Source: Burkholderiales bacterium
GTDB lineage: Bacteria; Pseudomonadota; Gammaproteobacteria; Burkholderiales; Burkholderiaceae_C
Assembly: GCA_947462065.1 (NCBI GenBank)
Contig: CANHNO010000004.1
Location: 1 to 41,395, forward strand
DNA: 41,395 nucleotides
Reading direction: 5' to 3'
Below are positions 33,009 to 41,395 of the stretch, piece after piece (positions within the stretch are counted from its first letter, which is position 1; every line of letters starts with the position of its first letter). The translations under genes and the position numbers were made by a program. The notes beneath the pieces were generated by a model. It was not told where the DNA came from and did no database searches. It worked only from the letters and a program-made list of their open reading frames with translations.

Positions 33009-34562
33009 ATGGATTTGACTCTGGCTGCACGGACTGCCTCTTTTGACACAGCCGGCACCCGCTGGCGCGGATTGCTGGCAGCCATCGACATGGGCTCGAA
33101 CAGCTTTCGACTCGAGCTCGGCCAGCTCGACGGCGCGCGCTATCGCCGAGTCGACTACCTGAAGGAAACCGTTCGGCTTGGCGCGGGACTCGATGAAAAC
33201 GGCCTGCTGACCGAAGAGGCCATCCTGCGCGGGCTCGCTTGCCTGGCGCGCTTCGCAAAACGGTTGGAGGGCGTGTCTTCATGGCAGGTTCGCGCGGTGG
33301 CCACACAGACCCTGCGCGAGGCGCGCAATCGCAATGCCTTCCTGGCGCGTGCCGAAACTGTGCTCGGTCACGCGATCGAAGTGATTTCTGGTCGCGAGGA
33401 AGCCCGGCTGATTTACGCTGGGGTGGCACGGCTGCAGCCGTCGACGCAGCCTCGCCTGGTTATCGACATCGGCGGGCGCTCCACCGAGATGATCCTGGGC
33501 CATGGCCGCAAACCGGTTCTTGCCGAGTCGTTCCAGGTCGGCAGCGTCAGCCTGTCGATGAAGTACTTTGGCAATGGCCGCTATACCGAGGCCGCGTTCC
33601 GGGCCGCGCAGGTGGCCGCGGGTGCGGAGCTTGAAGAGGCGCTGCAACCATTTGCACCTGAGCATTGGGCCGAGGCCCTGGGCTCGTCGGGCACGGTCGG
33701 CGCCGTGTCGCAACTGCTGCAGGCCAATCGCATCACCGACGGACGGATCACACCGGGCGGCTTGCGCTGGCTGATGGAGCAGTGCATTGCCGCTGGCCGG
33801 GTCGAACGTCTTGCGCTGGCTGGGTTGAAGGAAGACCGCCGCGCGATCATTGCCGGCGGGCTGTCCATTCTCTACACGCTAGCCACACATTTCGGCATCG
33901 ATGCGCTGATGCCCGCGCGAGGCGCACTGCGCCAGGGTGTGATCTTCGACCTTGACGAACGTCTCAACGCCAGCCAGCAATCGAATGACGGTGAAGACAT
34001 GCGCGACAGCTCGGTGCGCGAGTTGCAGCGCCGGTTCCTGGTCGATGAGCCGCAGGCCCTGCGCGTGGCACAGGTCGCGGAACAGCTGTACCACCACGTG
34101 CAGCCCGATGCCAGCCGCGATTCGCGTCGCGAGTTGCAGTGGGCCTGCGCCTTGCACGAGATCGGCATGATGGTGTCGCACCACGATCACCATCGCCACA
34201 GCGCCTACATGCTGGGCCATGTCGATGCGCCGGGTTTTTCGCAGTCGGAGCAGCGACGCCTGGCCGAACTGGTGCTGGCGCAGCGTGGTGGCCTGCGCAA
34301 GGTCGAAGCCAGTCTGACGCAAGCCGACTTCGCCTGGCAGACCTTGTGCCTGCGGCTGGCCATCATCAAATGCCATGCCCGCGGCACGGTGGACAAGCAT
34401 GCGCTCGCCCTGCGGCGCAGCGGCTCCGCGGCCGAGTTGAGTTGGCAGCCCGGCTGGCTGGAGAACCACCCGCGTACCCATTACCTGCTGACCGAGGAGG
34501 CCGGGATCTGGCAGCGCAGCGGGCCACTGCAGCTCGAACTGCCGCGCACAGCGGGTTATTAG
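33009..34562 (+). CDS. ppx: Exopolyphosphatase / Ppx-GppA family phosphatase
   Basis: A 517-aa enzyme of the Ppx/GppA family that degrades polyphosphate or (p)ppGpp. The N-terminal ASKHA-type domains show AAIDMGSNSFRLELGQ, VRAVATQTLREARN, VISGREEARLIYAGV, LVIDIGGRSTEM and ALGSSGTVGAV. A C-terminal HD-like helical domain carries CALHEIGMMVSHHDHHRHSA. The long C-terminal part favours Ppx over GppA. ATG at 33009 is chosen; an upstream extension to 32955 is not conserved-looking. The TonB-like gene starts 4 bp after its stop. Confidence 0.92.
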   Translation: MDLTLAARTASFDTAGTRWRGLLAAIDMGSNSFRLELGQLDGARYRRVDYLKETVRLGAGLDENGLLTEEAILRGLACLARFAKRLEGVSSWQVRAVATQTLREARNRNAFLARAETVLGHAIEVISGREEARLIYAGVARLQPSTQPRLVIDIGGRSTEMILGHGRKPVLAESFQVGSVSLSMKYFGNGRYTEAAFRAAQVAAGAELEEALQPFAPEHWAEALGSSGTVGAVSQLLQANRITDGRITPGGLRWLMEQCIAAGRVERLALAGLKEDRRAIIAGGLSILYTLATHFGIDALMPARGALRQGVIFDLDERLNASQQSNDGEDMRDSSVRELQRRFLVDEPQALRVAQVAEQLYHHVQPDASRDSRRELQWACALHEIGMMVSHHDHHRHSAYMLGHVDAPGFSQSEQRRLAELVLAQRGGLRKVEASLTQADFAWQTLCLRLAIIKCHARGTVDKHALALRRSGSAAELSWQPGWLENHPRTHYLLTEEAGIWQRSGPLQLELPRTAGY

Positions 34563-34566
34563 CCCG

Positions 34567-36072
34567 GTGGACTGTTCAGCGCAGCAGTCCCCTCAGCCCA
34601 GGCCGCGCATCAGCGCAAGGCGACAGTCGCTGACTTTCGCGCTGCTCCTGTCTCTGCTGATCCACGCGCTGTTGTTGAGCCTGACCGTTGGCGGTCAGGG
34701 TTGGGGTCTCCCAGGGTTCTCATTTCCCTGGCAACAGCGACGGGCCGAGGCCCCCGACCTGCGCATGTTGCTGATACCAGCTCGCGAAAAGGTTGCGGCG
34801 GCAGCGGTGGTCACGGCGGTCGAGCCCTGGCAAGCGACATCGACCACTGCCACCTCCGCGGTGGGCGAGGCACCCCCGGCCCCAGCGACCGAGTCGATTA
34901 CTTCGACGAGCGAATTGACCGTGGCGGTCGAATCGACGTCCGAGCGCGCACCCGAACCCGCGCTGCCGCCACAAGCTGATGTGGCGCCAGCTGCCGCGCC
35001 CGCCCCAGCTGCGTTGCCCTCTGAAGCGCCCAGCGAGGTCGGGCCAGCCACTCCCACGCCGCCGACCGTGATGGCCGTGGAGCAAACCGACATGGCCACG
35101 TGGGTGGTGGCCCCTGCCGCCTCCGCTCCGATAACTGCGTTGGCCGTGGCATCCGCCGCATCAAGTCCGGAAGCCGCTGCATCGGCGCCAACGGAAGTGG
35201 TCGTCGAAAAGCCAGACCCAGCCATGGAACGGGTCGTGGTCGATCCTCTGGCCGAGGAGGCCCAACGACAGGCTCTGTTGTTGGAGGCCGAGCGGCTTGA
35301 GAGTGAACGCAAGGAGGTGGCCCGCCAGGAAGCGCAGCGCGTCGAGAGCGCGAGACTGGAAGCTGAGCGCCAACAGGTTGCGCGACAGGAGTTGGCTCGA
35401 CAAGAGTCTGCTCGCCAGGAAGCTCAGCGGATCGAGAGTGCGCGCGTGGAGACCGAGCGCCAACAAGCGGCACGGCAGCAGGCCGCTCGACAGGAATCCG
35501 AGCGCCAACAAGTCGCGCGACAGGAGGCGGCCCGGCAGGAAGCTGCTCGGCAGGAGGCAGGGCGTCAGGAGGCCGCTCGTGCCGAGGCCGCACGGGACGA
35601 CGCAAGACGCGAAGCCTCGCGGCGCGCGATGGGACGCCAACTGGATGAAGAAGTTGCCCGGCGCGCAGCAGCGTCCGAGGCTGCGAACCTCGCTTCCAGG
35701 CTGGAGCCATCCTCACGCGGTGCGCGTCGAGGCAGGCTGTTCGGGCGCATCGATCCCAATTCCGAGCTCGTGCTTTATGCCGAAGCGTGGGCACGGAAGA
35801 TCGAACTGAACATGACGGTCGATCGCATCCGCGACGTGGCGAAGCGCCCCCACACAGACCCCCTCGTGACGGTGGCCATCCGGAGCGACGGCTCGGTGGA
35901 GTCCGTGACCTTTCTGTTGTCAAGCGGCGTCGCGGAGATGGATGAGGGGATACGACGGATCGTGGAGAGCCTCCTGCCTTATCCGGCGTTCCCGCCAGGA
36001 CTCGCCCGCGAGTTCGATGTGATCGAAATCCGCCGGACGTGGGTCGTTGACACCGCCGTTCGCTTGTATTGA
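34567..36072 (+). CDS. TonB/TolA-like energy-transducing protein with Glu/Arg/Gln-rich helix
   Basis: A 501-aa inner-membrane-anchored protein with a GTG start at 34567. One membrane helix (about 21-41) carries the S-x3-H signature (Ser29, His33, in LLLSLLIHALLLSL) that in TonB/TolA couples to ExbBD/TolQR. A Pro/Ala/Thr-rich periplasmic region (about 60-225) is followed by a long charged repeat of about 130 residues (about 228-372) made of (A)RQE-type units such as ARQESARQEAQRIESARV, probably a rigid helix like TolA domain II. The TonB C-terminal domain follows (about 390-501, DPLVTVAIRSDGSVESVTF; YPAFPPGLAREFDVIEIRRT). No ExbB/ExbD genes are near. It could be TonB-like or TolA-like; the C-terminal fold favours TonB. 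Confidence 0.85.
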   Translation: MDCSAQQSPQPRPRISARRQSLTFALLLSLLIHALLLSLTVGGQGWGLPGFSFPWQQRRAEAPDLRMLLIPAREKVAAAAVVTAVEPWQATSTTATSAVGEAPPAPATESITSTSELTVAVESTSERAPEPALPPQADVAPAAAPAPAALPSEAPSEVGPATPTPPTVMAVEQTDMATWVVAPAASAPITALAVASAASSPEAAASAPTEVVVEKPDPAMERVVVDPLAEEAQRQALLLEAERLESERKEVARQEAQRVESARLEAERQQVARQELARQESARQEAQRIESARVETERQQAARQQAARQESERQQVARQEAARQEAARQEAGRQEAARAEAARDDARREASRRAMGRQLDEEVARRAAASEAANLASRLEPSSRGARRGRLFGRIDPNSELVLYAEAWARKIELNMTVDRIRDVAKRPHTDPLVTVAIRSDGSVESVTFLLSSGVAEMDEGIRRIVESLLPYPAFPPGLAREFDVIEIRRTWVVDTAVRLY

Positions 36073-36103
36073 CCGATGTTCGAGGCGATGCGGAGCGGCC
36101 GCC

Positions 36104-36433
36104 TCAGCCCAATGGTGTACCGAGGCCAAGTCGTCGCAGACGGGCGTTGAGCGCATCGACCTCGTCGAGCAGATCGAGCACCAATGCCACGCTGGCGGCA
36201 TTCAGGTGCAGATCGCGCGCCAGGCGCAGCGCGGTGCAGGCGCGGCTGAACGCGCTGCCGTCAAAGCGCCAATTCGAGGCATCGCTGCCCCGTGGCTCCA
36301 ACGCGCCTTCTTCCACCAGCTCGACCAGTTGCGCGCTGTCGGCTTTGCAAGCCTGGCTCAATTCGATCAGCGTGAACTGCAGGTTGTTTTCGACGATCAC
36401 GCCGTGCGTGACCATCACCTCGTGCTTGGCCAT
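36104..36433 (-). CDS. cbpM: Chaperone modulator CbpM (MerR-like)
   Basis: A 109-aa CbpM-type protein that binds the J-domain of CbpA and inhibits it. Visible are LQFTLIELSQACKADSAQLV (MerR-like helix-turn-helix), ELVEEGALEPRG, NWRFDGSAFSRACTALRLAR and the helical DLHLNAASVALVLDLLDEVD. ATG at 36433 has GGAGGG 6 bp upstream. It follows cbpA by 2 bp. Confidence 0.92.
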   Translation of the reverse strand: MAKHEVMVTHGVIVENNLQFTLIELSQACKADSAQLVELVEEGALEPRGSDASNWRFDGSAFSRACTALRLARDLHLNAASVALVLDLLDEVDALNARLRRLGLGTPLG

Positions 36434-36435
36434 GC

Positions 36436-37380
36436 TTATCCCTCCAGTGCCTGTCGCGGGTTGAAATCCGCAAACGCCGTGGCGAGTTGGGTCCAGGCCT
36501 CGCGAGCGGCCGTTGTCTCGCTGGGCGGCAGCGCGATCGTCAGCACAGCGTAAAGGTCGCCGGGTGGCTGGCTCGGAATGCCCTTGCCCTTCAGGCGCAG
36601 TCGCCGTCCGCTGGCCGAGCCTGGAGGTATGGACAGCTGCACATTGCCGTCGGGCGTTGGCAGCATGACACTGGCGCCGAGCACAGCCTCCCATGGTGCT
36701 ACGGGCAGGTCGATCGCGACATCCCGGTCAATGACACGAAAGCGCGCGTCGGGCGCGATCTGAATTTCAAGGTACAGGTCGCCCGCCGGACCTTCGCCGA
36801 AGCCTGCGCCTCCCTGGCCTGCCAGGCGCAGATGCTGTCCACTGCGCACGCCCTTCGTGATGTTGACCGTCAGCTGCCGCGTTGTCAGGGTCATCCGTCC
36901 ATCGGCGTCCACCTGCGGTGTGCGCAGGGTCACGGTGCGGCTTGCGCCGCGGTAGGTGTCCTGGAGCTCGATCTCCACCTTGGCGTGGTGATCGCCGCCT
37001 GCCTGGCTGGGGCTGCGGCGCGGTCCGCGCGCCCCAGCGGCCTGATGGCCGAACAGCGTTTCGAAGAAGTCGCTGTGGTCGCGCGCATCGTCAGCGCCGC
37101 CGCGGCCGCTGTATTCGAAGCCGCTGTCCCAGCCGGGAGGCGGCGTGAACGATCGGCCATCTCGATGATCTGCCCCCAGCGCGTCGTACGCTGCGCGTTT
37201 CTCGGGGTCGTGAAGCGCCTCGTAGGCCTCGGCCACATCCTTGAAACGGGCCTCGGCATCAGCCGCCTTGTTCAGGTCCGGGTGGTACTTGCGGGCCAGC
37301 TTGCGATAGGCACGCTTGATCTGGTCGGTGGTGGCCGTCTTCTCGACACCGAGTGCGGCGTAGTAGTCCTTGAACTCCAT
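36436..37380 (-). CDS. cbpA: Curved-DNA-binding protein / DnaJ-class co-chaperone CbpA
   Basis: A 314-aa DnaJ-like co-chaperone of DnaK, without the Cys-rich zinc domain of DnaJ. The J-domain (about 1-70) has DYYAALGVEKTATTDQIKRA, HPDLNK (HPD motif) and FKDVAEAYEALHDPEKRAAY. A Gly/Ser-rich linker (about 75-130) is followed by the C-terminal substrate domains (about 131-300; VEIELQDTYRGASRTVTLRT, LRLAGQGGAGFGEGPAGDLY). In E. coli CbpA acts in stationary phase and binds curved DNA. DnaK is not in the window. Confidence 0.95.
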   Translation of the reverse strand: MEFKDYYAALGVEKTATTDQIKRAYRKLARKYHPDLNKAADAEARFKDVAEAYEALHDPEKRAAYDALGADHRDGRSFTPPPGWDSGFEYSGRGGADDARDHSDFFETLFGHQAAGARGPRRSPSQAGGDHHAKVEIELQDTYRGASRTVTLRTPQVDADGRMTLTTRQLTVNITKGVRSGQHLRLAGQGGAGFGEGPAGDLYLEIQIAPDARFRVIDRDVAIDLPVAPWEAVLGASVMLPTPDGNVQLSIPPGSASGRRLRLKGKGIPSQPPGDLYAVLTIALPPSETTAAREAWTQLATAFADFNPRQALEG

Positions 37381-37573
37381 GGCTCATGGGCCCGCACAGT
37401 GGCTGACAGCGACATCGGGTGAATATCGGCGTTGCGGTTGGCGCTGTCTCATCAGCCATCGTGCGCCGCATCTTGCTGCGGCGTCTGTTCGACGCCGCAC
37501 CGACAGGACGCCCCGATCTGGTTCTGGAAAATCACGTGGCACCTGGACATGCCATGCCCCACCAGGCAGCCGC

Positions 37574-38692
37574 TCAGGGAACCACTGTCAGGAAAAGAAA
37601 GGCCGCGAAGAGCACCAAGTGAACGGCGCCTTGCATCACGGTGGCGCGACCGCTGCCCAAGGTCAGCGTACCCACCACCAGCGTCAGCATCAGCAGCACG
37701 ATGTCGACGGGGCGCAGGCCCAGCACCAGCGGGAACGGAAACCACGGTGACAGGGCGGCCACCACCGGGATCGTCAGGCCGATGCTGGCCAAGCCAGAAC
37801 CCAGCGCGAGGTTTAGGCTGCTCTGCATGCGGTTGCCGCGCGCCGCCCGCAGCGCAGCGCCGGTTTCCGGCAGCAGAACGATCAGCGCGATCAACACGCC
37901 GACCACCGCCTTCGGGGCGCCGGCCGCAGCCACGCCCGCCTCCAGAGCCGGTGCCAGCGCCTTGGCGAGGCCGACCACGCCGACCAGTGACACCAGCAGC
38001 AGGGCCAGGCTGGCCCAGGCGACCCAGTTCGCCGGAGGCGCGGCGTGGCTGTCTTCGTCGGTGTTGTCGACCGGCAGGAAGTAGTCGCGGTGGCGCACTG
38101 TCTGCACGAAGACGAACACGCCGTACAGCGCCAGTGAGGTAACGCCTGCAAACACCAGCTGCGAGCCGCTGTAGGTGGGCCCGGGAGTGGTGGTGGTGAA
38201 GCTCGGCAGCACCAGCGCGAGGCCGGCCAGAGCGGCCAGCGACGCCAGGGCCGGGCTGGTGCCTTCGACGCGAAACGCCAGCACGCCATGGCGCAGGCCT
38301 CCCACCACCAGGCACAGGCCGACCACGCCATTGCAGACGATCATCACCGCCGAAAACACGGTGTCGCGCGCCAGCGTGTTGGCGCCCGCCCCACCGGCCA
38401 GCATCAGCGCGACGATCAGGGCCACCTCGATGATCGTCACGGCGACCGCCAGCACCAGCGTGCCATAGGGCTCGCCGACGCGGTGCGCCACCACCTCGGC
38501 GTGGTGGATCGCGGACACCACCGCCAGGAGCAGCGAAGCGATGAGCACCGCGCCCAGAACCGGGCCGAGCGGCGTGCCCCAGCTCAGCGCCATGGTCAGC
38601 AAGGCCAGCAGGGGCAACGCGAGGCTCCACAGCGGCAGGCTGTGTACGCGCCACCAGGCGTTGGGGGAGGGCCGTTCAGCGCTTCGTGTCAT
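37574..38692 (-). CDS. chaA: Calcium(sodium):proton antiporter, ChaA/CaCA family
   Basis: A 372-aa inner-membrane antiporter of the Ca2+/cation antiporter family. About 10-11 hydrophobic segments are present. The two alpha repeats are seen as LAVAVTIIEVALIVALMLAG (first) and LIALIVLLPETGAALRAARG with NLALGSGLASIGLTIPVVAA (second), the regions carrying the conserved acidic residues for cation binding. Full length. It lies 193 bp from the cbpA start on the same strand; that gap shows no clear promoter. Ion specificity is by family only. Confidence 0.9.
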   Translation of the reverse strand: MTRSAERPSPNAWWRVHSLPLWSLALPLLALLTMALSWGTPLGPVLGAVLIASLLLAVVSAIHHAEVVAHRVGEPYGTLVLAVAVTIIEVALIVALMLAGGAGANTLARDTVFSAVMIVCNGVVGLCLVVGGLRHGVLAFRVEGTSPALASLAALAGLALVLPSFTTTTPGPTYSGSQLVFAGVTSLALYGVFVFVQTVRHRDYFLPVDNTDEDSHAAPPANWVAWASLALLLVSLVGVVGLAKALAPALEAGVAAAGAPKAVVGVLIALIVLLPETGAALRAARGNRMQSSLNLALGSGLASIGLTIPVVAALSPWFPFPLVLGLRPVDIVLLMLTLVVGTLTLGSGRATVMQGAVHLVLFAAFLFLTVVP

Positions 38693-38835
38693 CGATCGAT
38701 CCTAACGAAGGCCGCTGCGTCAGCTGCAGGCGGGAAACAGAGCGCGGATTTCGGCTACAACCTGAGCAGGCTGTGCGGGGGGCTGAGCAGTGGCAGCAGC
38801 GGCAATCGACCACTCACGTTCCAAGGGAGTTCCGG

Positions 38836-39642
38836 ATGAACATCGAATCGATGCAAACCTTTCTCGGGGCCACCGCGATCGACATCGCGCTCAAGGTCCT
38901 GGCGGCGCTGGCGTTCTGGATCATCGGACGCTGGCTGATCGGCCGGGTAATCGGACTGATGCAGGCGGCGATGAACCGCAACCACGTCGATCCGACGCTG
39001 ACCAAGTATCTCGGCTCGATCATCGCCATCGCGCTGAACATCGCACTGGTGCTCGGCATCCTGGGCTACTTCGGCATCCAGACGACATCGTTCGCCGCCA
39101 TGCTGGCTGGCGCGGGTGTGGCGATCGGTGCGGCGTGGAGCGGGCTGCTGGGCAACTTTGCCGCTGGCGCGTTCATGCTGATCCTGCGGCCGTTCAAGGT
39201 CGGCGATTTCGTCAGCATCGGCGGTGTCGTCGGCACGGTGCATGAGTTGGGCCTGTTTGGCACCACCATCGTCACGCCGGACAACGTGATGACACTGATC
39301 GGCAACGGCAAGATCTTCGGCGACACGATCCAGAATTTCTCCGTGCTCCCGGTGCGCCGCGTCGAACGGGTCGCGCAACTGGCCAACGGTGTCGATCCGC
39401 TGGACGCCATCGCGCGTTTGAGGGCCGCGGTGGCGCTGATCCCCAATGTGTCGAAGGAGATGCCGGCCGAAGTCAATCTGCTTGACATGAAACTCGAAGG
39501 CCCGCAGATCGCCGTGCGGCCCTACACCCACACCGATCACTACTGGCAGGTCTATTTCGACACCAACGAAGCCATCATCAAGGTCTGCCAGGAGGCCGGC
39601 TGGCCGGTACCCTCGGCACTGCACCAGATCCGCCAGATCTGA
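38836..39642 (+). CDS. mscS: Small-conductance mechanosensitive channel MscS
   Basis: A 268-aa homologue of E. coli MscS (286 aa). Three membrane helices occur within residues 1-100. The third, pore-lining helix is seen in AGVAIGAAWSGLLGNFAAGA and LILRPFKVGDFV. A cytoplasmic beta domain and C-terminal vestibule follow (VVGTVHELGLFGTTIVTPDN; the PVRRVERVAQLANGV region). It opens under membrane tension to release osmolytes. ATG at 38836 has AAGGGAG 6 bp upstream. A second, larger MscS-family gene follows after 18 bp. Confidence 0.94.
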   Translation: MNIESMQTFLGATAIDIALKVLAALAFWIIGRWLIGRVIGLMQAAMNRNHVDPTLTKYLGSIIAIALNIALVLGILGYFGIQTTSFAAMLAGAGVAIGAAWSGLLGNFAAGAFMLILRPFKVGDFVSIGGVVGTVHELGLFGTTIVTPDNVMTLIGNGKIFGDTIQNFSVLPVRRVERVAQLANGVDPLDAIARLRAAVALIPNVSKEMPAEVNLLDMKLEGPQIAVRPYTHTDHYWQVYFDTNEAIIKVCQEAGWPVPSALHQIRQI

Positions 39643-39660
39643 GTGGAGAGGGCGGCACCG

Positions 39661-41310
39661 ATGAAGTTCGTCAAGCGTTTGGGGTGGGCAATCGGGCTGT
39701 GGTCAGTCGCAGTGGCCGTGTGGGCGCAGCCCGCGCCAGCGACAGACACGCAAGCGCCTGGCGCTGCAACGACCGAGGTGCCCGTCGTGGTCGCCAACCG
39801 CACGGTCACCGTCTTCCGTGCACCGTACCTGGGCGTGCCACCCGAGCGTCGCGCGCAACGAACCGAGGCGATCCTGAGCGAGTTGCTTGACCGGGCGGTG
39901 CAAGGCGAGGTGACGGTCCAGGTCGAGCCCCAAGGACATGTGTTGCTGGTCGATGGCGAACTGGCATTGGTACTGGTGCCCGCCGATGCGGACCCGCTCC
40001 GCGCGCAGACGCTCGCGCAGGCCAGTGCGGCCGCACGAGACGCCCTGCGGTTGTCGCTGGCCGAGACGCGCGAAGGACGTGACAGTCAGCGTCTGCTGTG
40101 GGGCCTGGGGCGAAGCGCGCTGGCGACACTGATCGCGCTGGCCATCGGGATGGCGGCATGGCGCGCGCGCCGCTGGGCAACGGTCCGCCTGGAGAGATTC
40201 GTCACGCAGAGTGCTCCCGGTGTGCGGTTGGCCGGTGCGGAGTTGTTGCATACCGAGCGATTGGTCGGGGCGGTGCGACTCGCCGTGCGTGCACTCTGGT
40301 GGACCCTGGCGCTGGTGCTGGCCTACGAGTGGCTGGGCTATGTCTTGCGCCAGTTTCCGTACACCCGACCCTGGGGCGAGCAACTCACTCGCTACCTGCT
40401 CGATGTGGCGGACCGCATCGGCCACGGCGTCTTGGGCGCGCTGCCCAATCTGGTGATCGCCATCGTCATCTTCCTGATCGCACGCGGCGTGATCGCGCTG
40501 TTCCGCCCGTTCTTCACCCGGCTGGCTGCCACCGACGACCGTCAAGGCGGTTGGCTGGACGCCGACACCGCTCGCCCCACCCAGCGCCTGTTCGGCATCG
40601 CTGTGTGGCTGTTCGCTGCCGTGATGGCCTACCCCTACCTTCCAGGCGCGCAGAGCGAGGCCTTCAAGGGCCTGTCACTGCTGATCGGCTTGATGGTCAC
40701 GCTCGGTGGGTCCAGCCTGTTCGGTCAGGCAGCGAGCGGGCTGGTGCTGATGTACTCGCGCACCTTGCGTGTCGGCGAGTACGTGCGGATCAACGAGCAT
40801 GAGGGCACCGTCACCGAGATGGGAGCTTTCATCACCCGCATGCGTACCGGGCTGGGCGAAGAGCTGACCTTCCCGAACTCGCTGGTGCTCGGCAGTGTCA
40901 GCAAGAACTACTCGCGCGCCGTGCATGGGCGGGGATTCGTCGTCGACACTACGGTGACCATCGGCTACGACACGCCATGGCGACAGGTGGAGGCCATGCT
41001 CATCGAGGCCGCGCGGCGCACGCCGGGCGTGCTGGCGGTGCCGGCGCCACGCGTTTTTCACATCGCCTTGAGCGACTTCTATCCCGAGTATCGTCTGGTC
41101 TGCCAGGCGATCCCCAGCGAGCCGCGGCCGCGCGCAGAGGTGCTGAGTGCGCTGCACGCCAACATTCAGGATGTATTCAATGAATGCGGCGTGCAGATCA
41201 TGTCGCCGCATTACCTGGCGGACCCGGCCGAGGCGAAGGTGGTGCCACCCGGGCAGCCTTACACCGAGCCTGTGCGAGGCGCGGATGCGCACACTTCGGC
41301 GCCGCGTTGA
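39661..41310 (+). CDS. Large MscS-family channel protein with N-terminal periplasmic region
   Basis: 549 aa. A signal peptide (MKFVKRLGWAIGLWSVAVAV, WAQ cleavage) leads to a ~130-residue periplasmic part. Several membrane helices follow (about 140-165, 210-235, 260-285, 310-335), then the MscS core (SSLFGQAASGLVLMYSRTLR, GEYVRINEHEGTVTEMGAFI) and a cytoplasmic domain. It resembles medium-size MscS relatives rather than true MscS; gating behaviour cannot be inferred. It follows mscS by 18 bp with GGAGAGGG upstream of ATG 39661, so the two are probably co-transcribed. The gene ends 85 bp before the window edge; I see nothing in that tail. Confidence 0.9.
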   Translation: MKFVKRLGWAIGLWSVAVAVWAQPAPATDTQAPGAATTEVPVVVANRTVTVFRAPYLGVPPERRAQRTEAILSELLDRAVQGEVTVQVEPQGHVLLVDGELALVLVPADADPLRAQTLAQASAAARDALRLSLAETREGRDSQRLLWGLGRSALATLIALAIGMAAWRARRWATVRLERFVTQSAPGVRLAGAELLHTERLVGAVRLAVRALWWTLALVLAYEWLGYVLRQFPYTRPWGEQLTRYLLDVADRIGHGVLGALPNLVIAIVIFLIARGVIALFRPFFTRLAATDDRQGGWLDADTARPTQRLFGIAVWLFAAVMAYPYLPGAQSEAFKGLSLLIGLMVTLGGSSLFGQAASGLVLMYSRTLRVGEYVRINEHEGTVTEMGAFITRMRTGLGEELTFPNSLVLGSVSKNYSRAVHGRGFVVDTTVTIGYDTPWRQVEAMLIEAARRTPGVLAVPAPRVFHIALSDFYPEYRLVCQAIPSEPRPRAEVLSALHANIQDVFNECGVQIMSPHYLADPAEAKVVPPGQPYTEPVRGADAHTSAPR

Positions 41311-41395
41311 GCGGACGCGACGTCCAGTTCTGGCGCCGGCCCTGACGCGCTTTCGGCGACCGCCGGGCATTCTTGACACTCGGAAGAGCTTGAGC

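Noticed and set aside
37452-38654. 400-aa open frame in another minus-strand frame across the chaA region
   Set aside because: Arg/Gly/Ala-rich shadow of the ChaA gene. The ChaA frame has clear membrane helices and family motifs.

Overview
The window is a 41.4 kb piece of a chromosome from a high-GC betaproteobacterium, most likely order Burkholderiales (Leptothrix/Rubrivivax/Comamonadaceae type). The clues are an RpoD with a long Lys/Ala-rich N-terminus, a short BpH3-type H-NS protein, a CysB-CbiX-LptGF cluster, a FimV-like protein, a Rieske/sulfurtransferase pair beside xseB-ispA-dxs, and a CbpA/CbpM pair. Nearly all sequence is coding. I see no phage, IS element, plasmid backbone, CRISPR array or defence island, so this looks like core genome rather than an accessory region.

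Layout. 1-4.7 kb, minus strand: rpoD (cut by the window edge), dnaG, an H-NS-like protein and yggX. 4.7-10.0 kb: argA (minus) divergent from the large helicase gene hrpA (plus). 10.0-10.3 kb: tRNA-Pro(TGG) and tRNA-Arg(TCT). 10.4-13.2 kb: an unrecognised protein and a FimV-like membrane protein. 13.2-17.9 kb, minus: an overlapping chain read lptF, lptG, cbiX, cysB, ybdL-like aminotransferase, joining LPS export to siroheme/sulfur metabolism. 17.9-21.5 kb, plus: pepA, holC, an unknown gene, and a lone LivK-type binding protein followed by a terminator. 21.6-24.3 kb, minus: a small lipoprotein, tRNA-Ser(GGA), a small unknown protein, a DUF2237 protein and an SPFH/NfeD membrane pair. 24.4-27.2 kb, plus: an AdiA-size amino-acid decarboxylase and a VOC-family protein. 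27.2-27.5 kb: a symmetrical inverted repeat between convergent genes. 27.5-30.6 kb, minus: xseB-ispA-dxs (isoprenoid precursors). 30.8-32.9 kb, plus: a Rieske oxygenase overlapping a sulfurtransferase. 33.0-36.1 kb, plus: a Ppx/GppA phosphatase and a TonB/TolA-like protein. 36.1-38.7 kb, minus: cbpA-cbpM and a ChaA-type antiporter. 38.8-41.3 kb, plus: two MscS-family channels in tandem.

Most genes are housekeeping and recognisable by family. The least explained items are the palindromic repeat at 27216-27470 with its offset second inverted repeat, the tRNA-Arg gene without a proper CCA end, the Rieske/sulfurtransferase pair, the FimV-like protein with its unknown neighbour, and the Glu/Arg/Gln-rich TonB/TolA-like protein. 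I found no clear new multi-gene system. The repeat element is the best candidate for something under-described.
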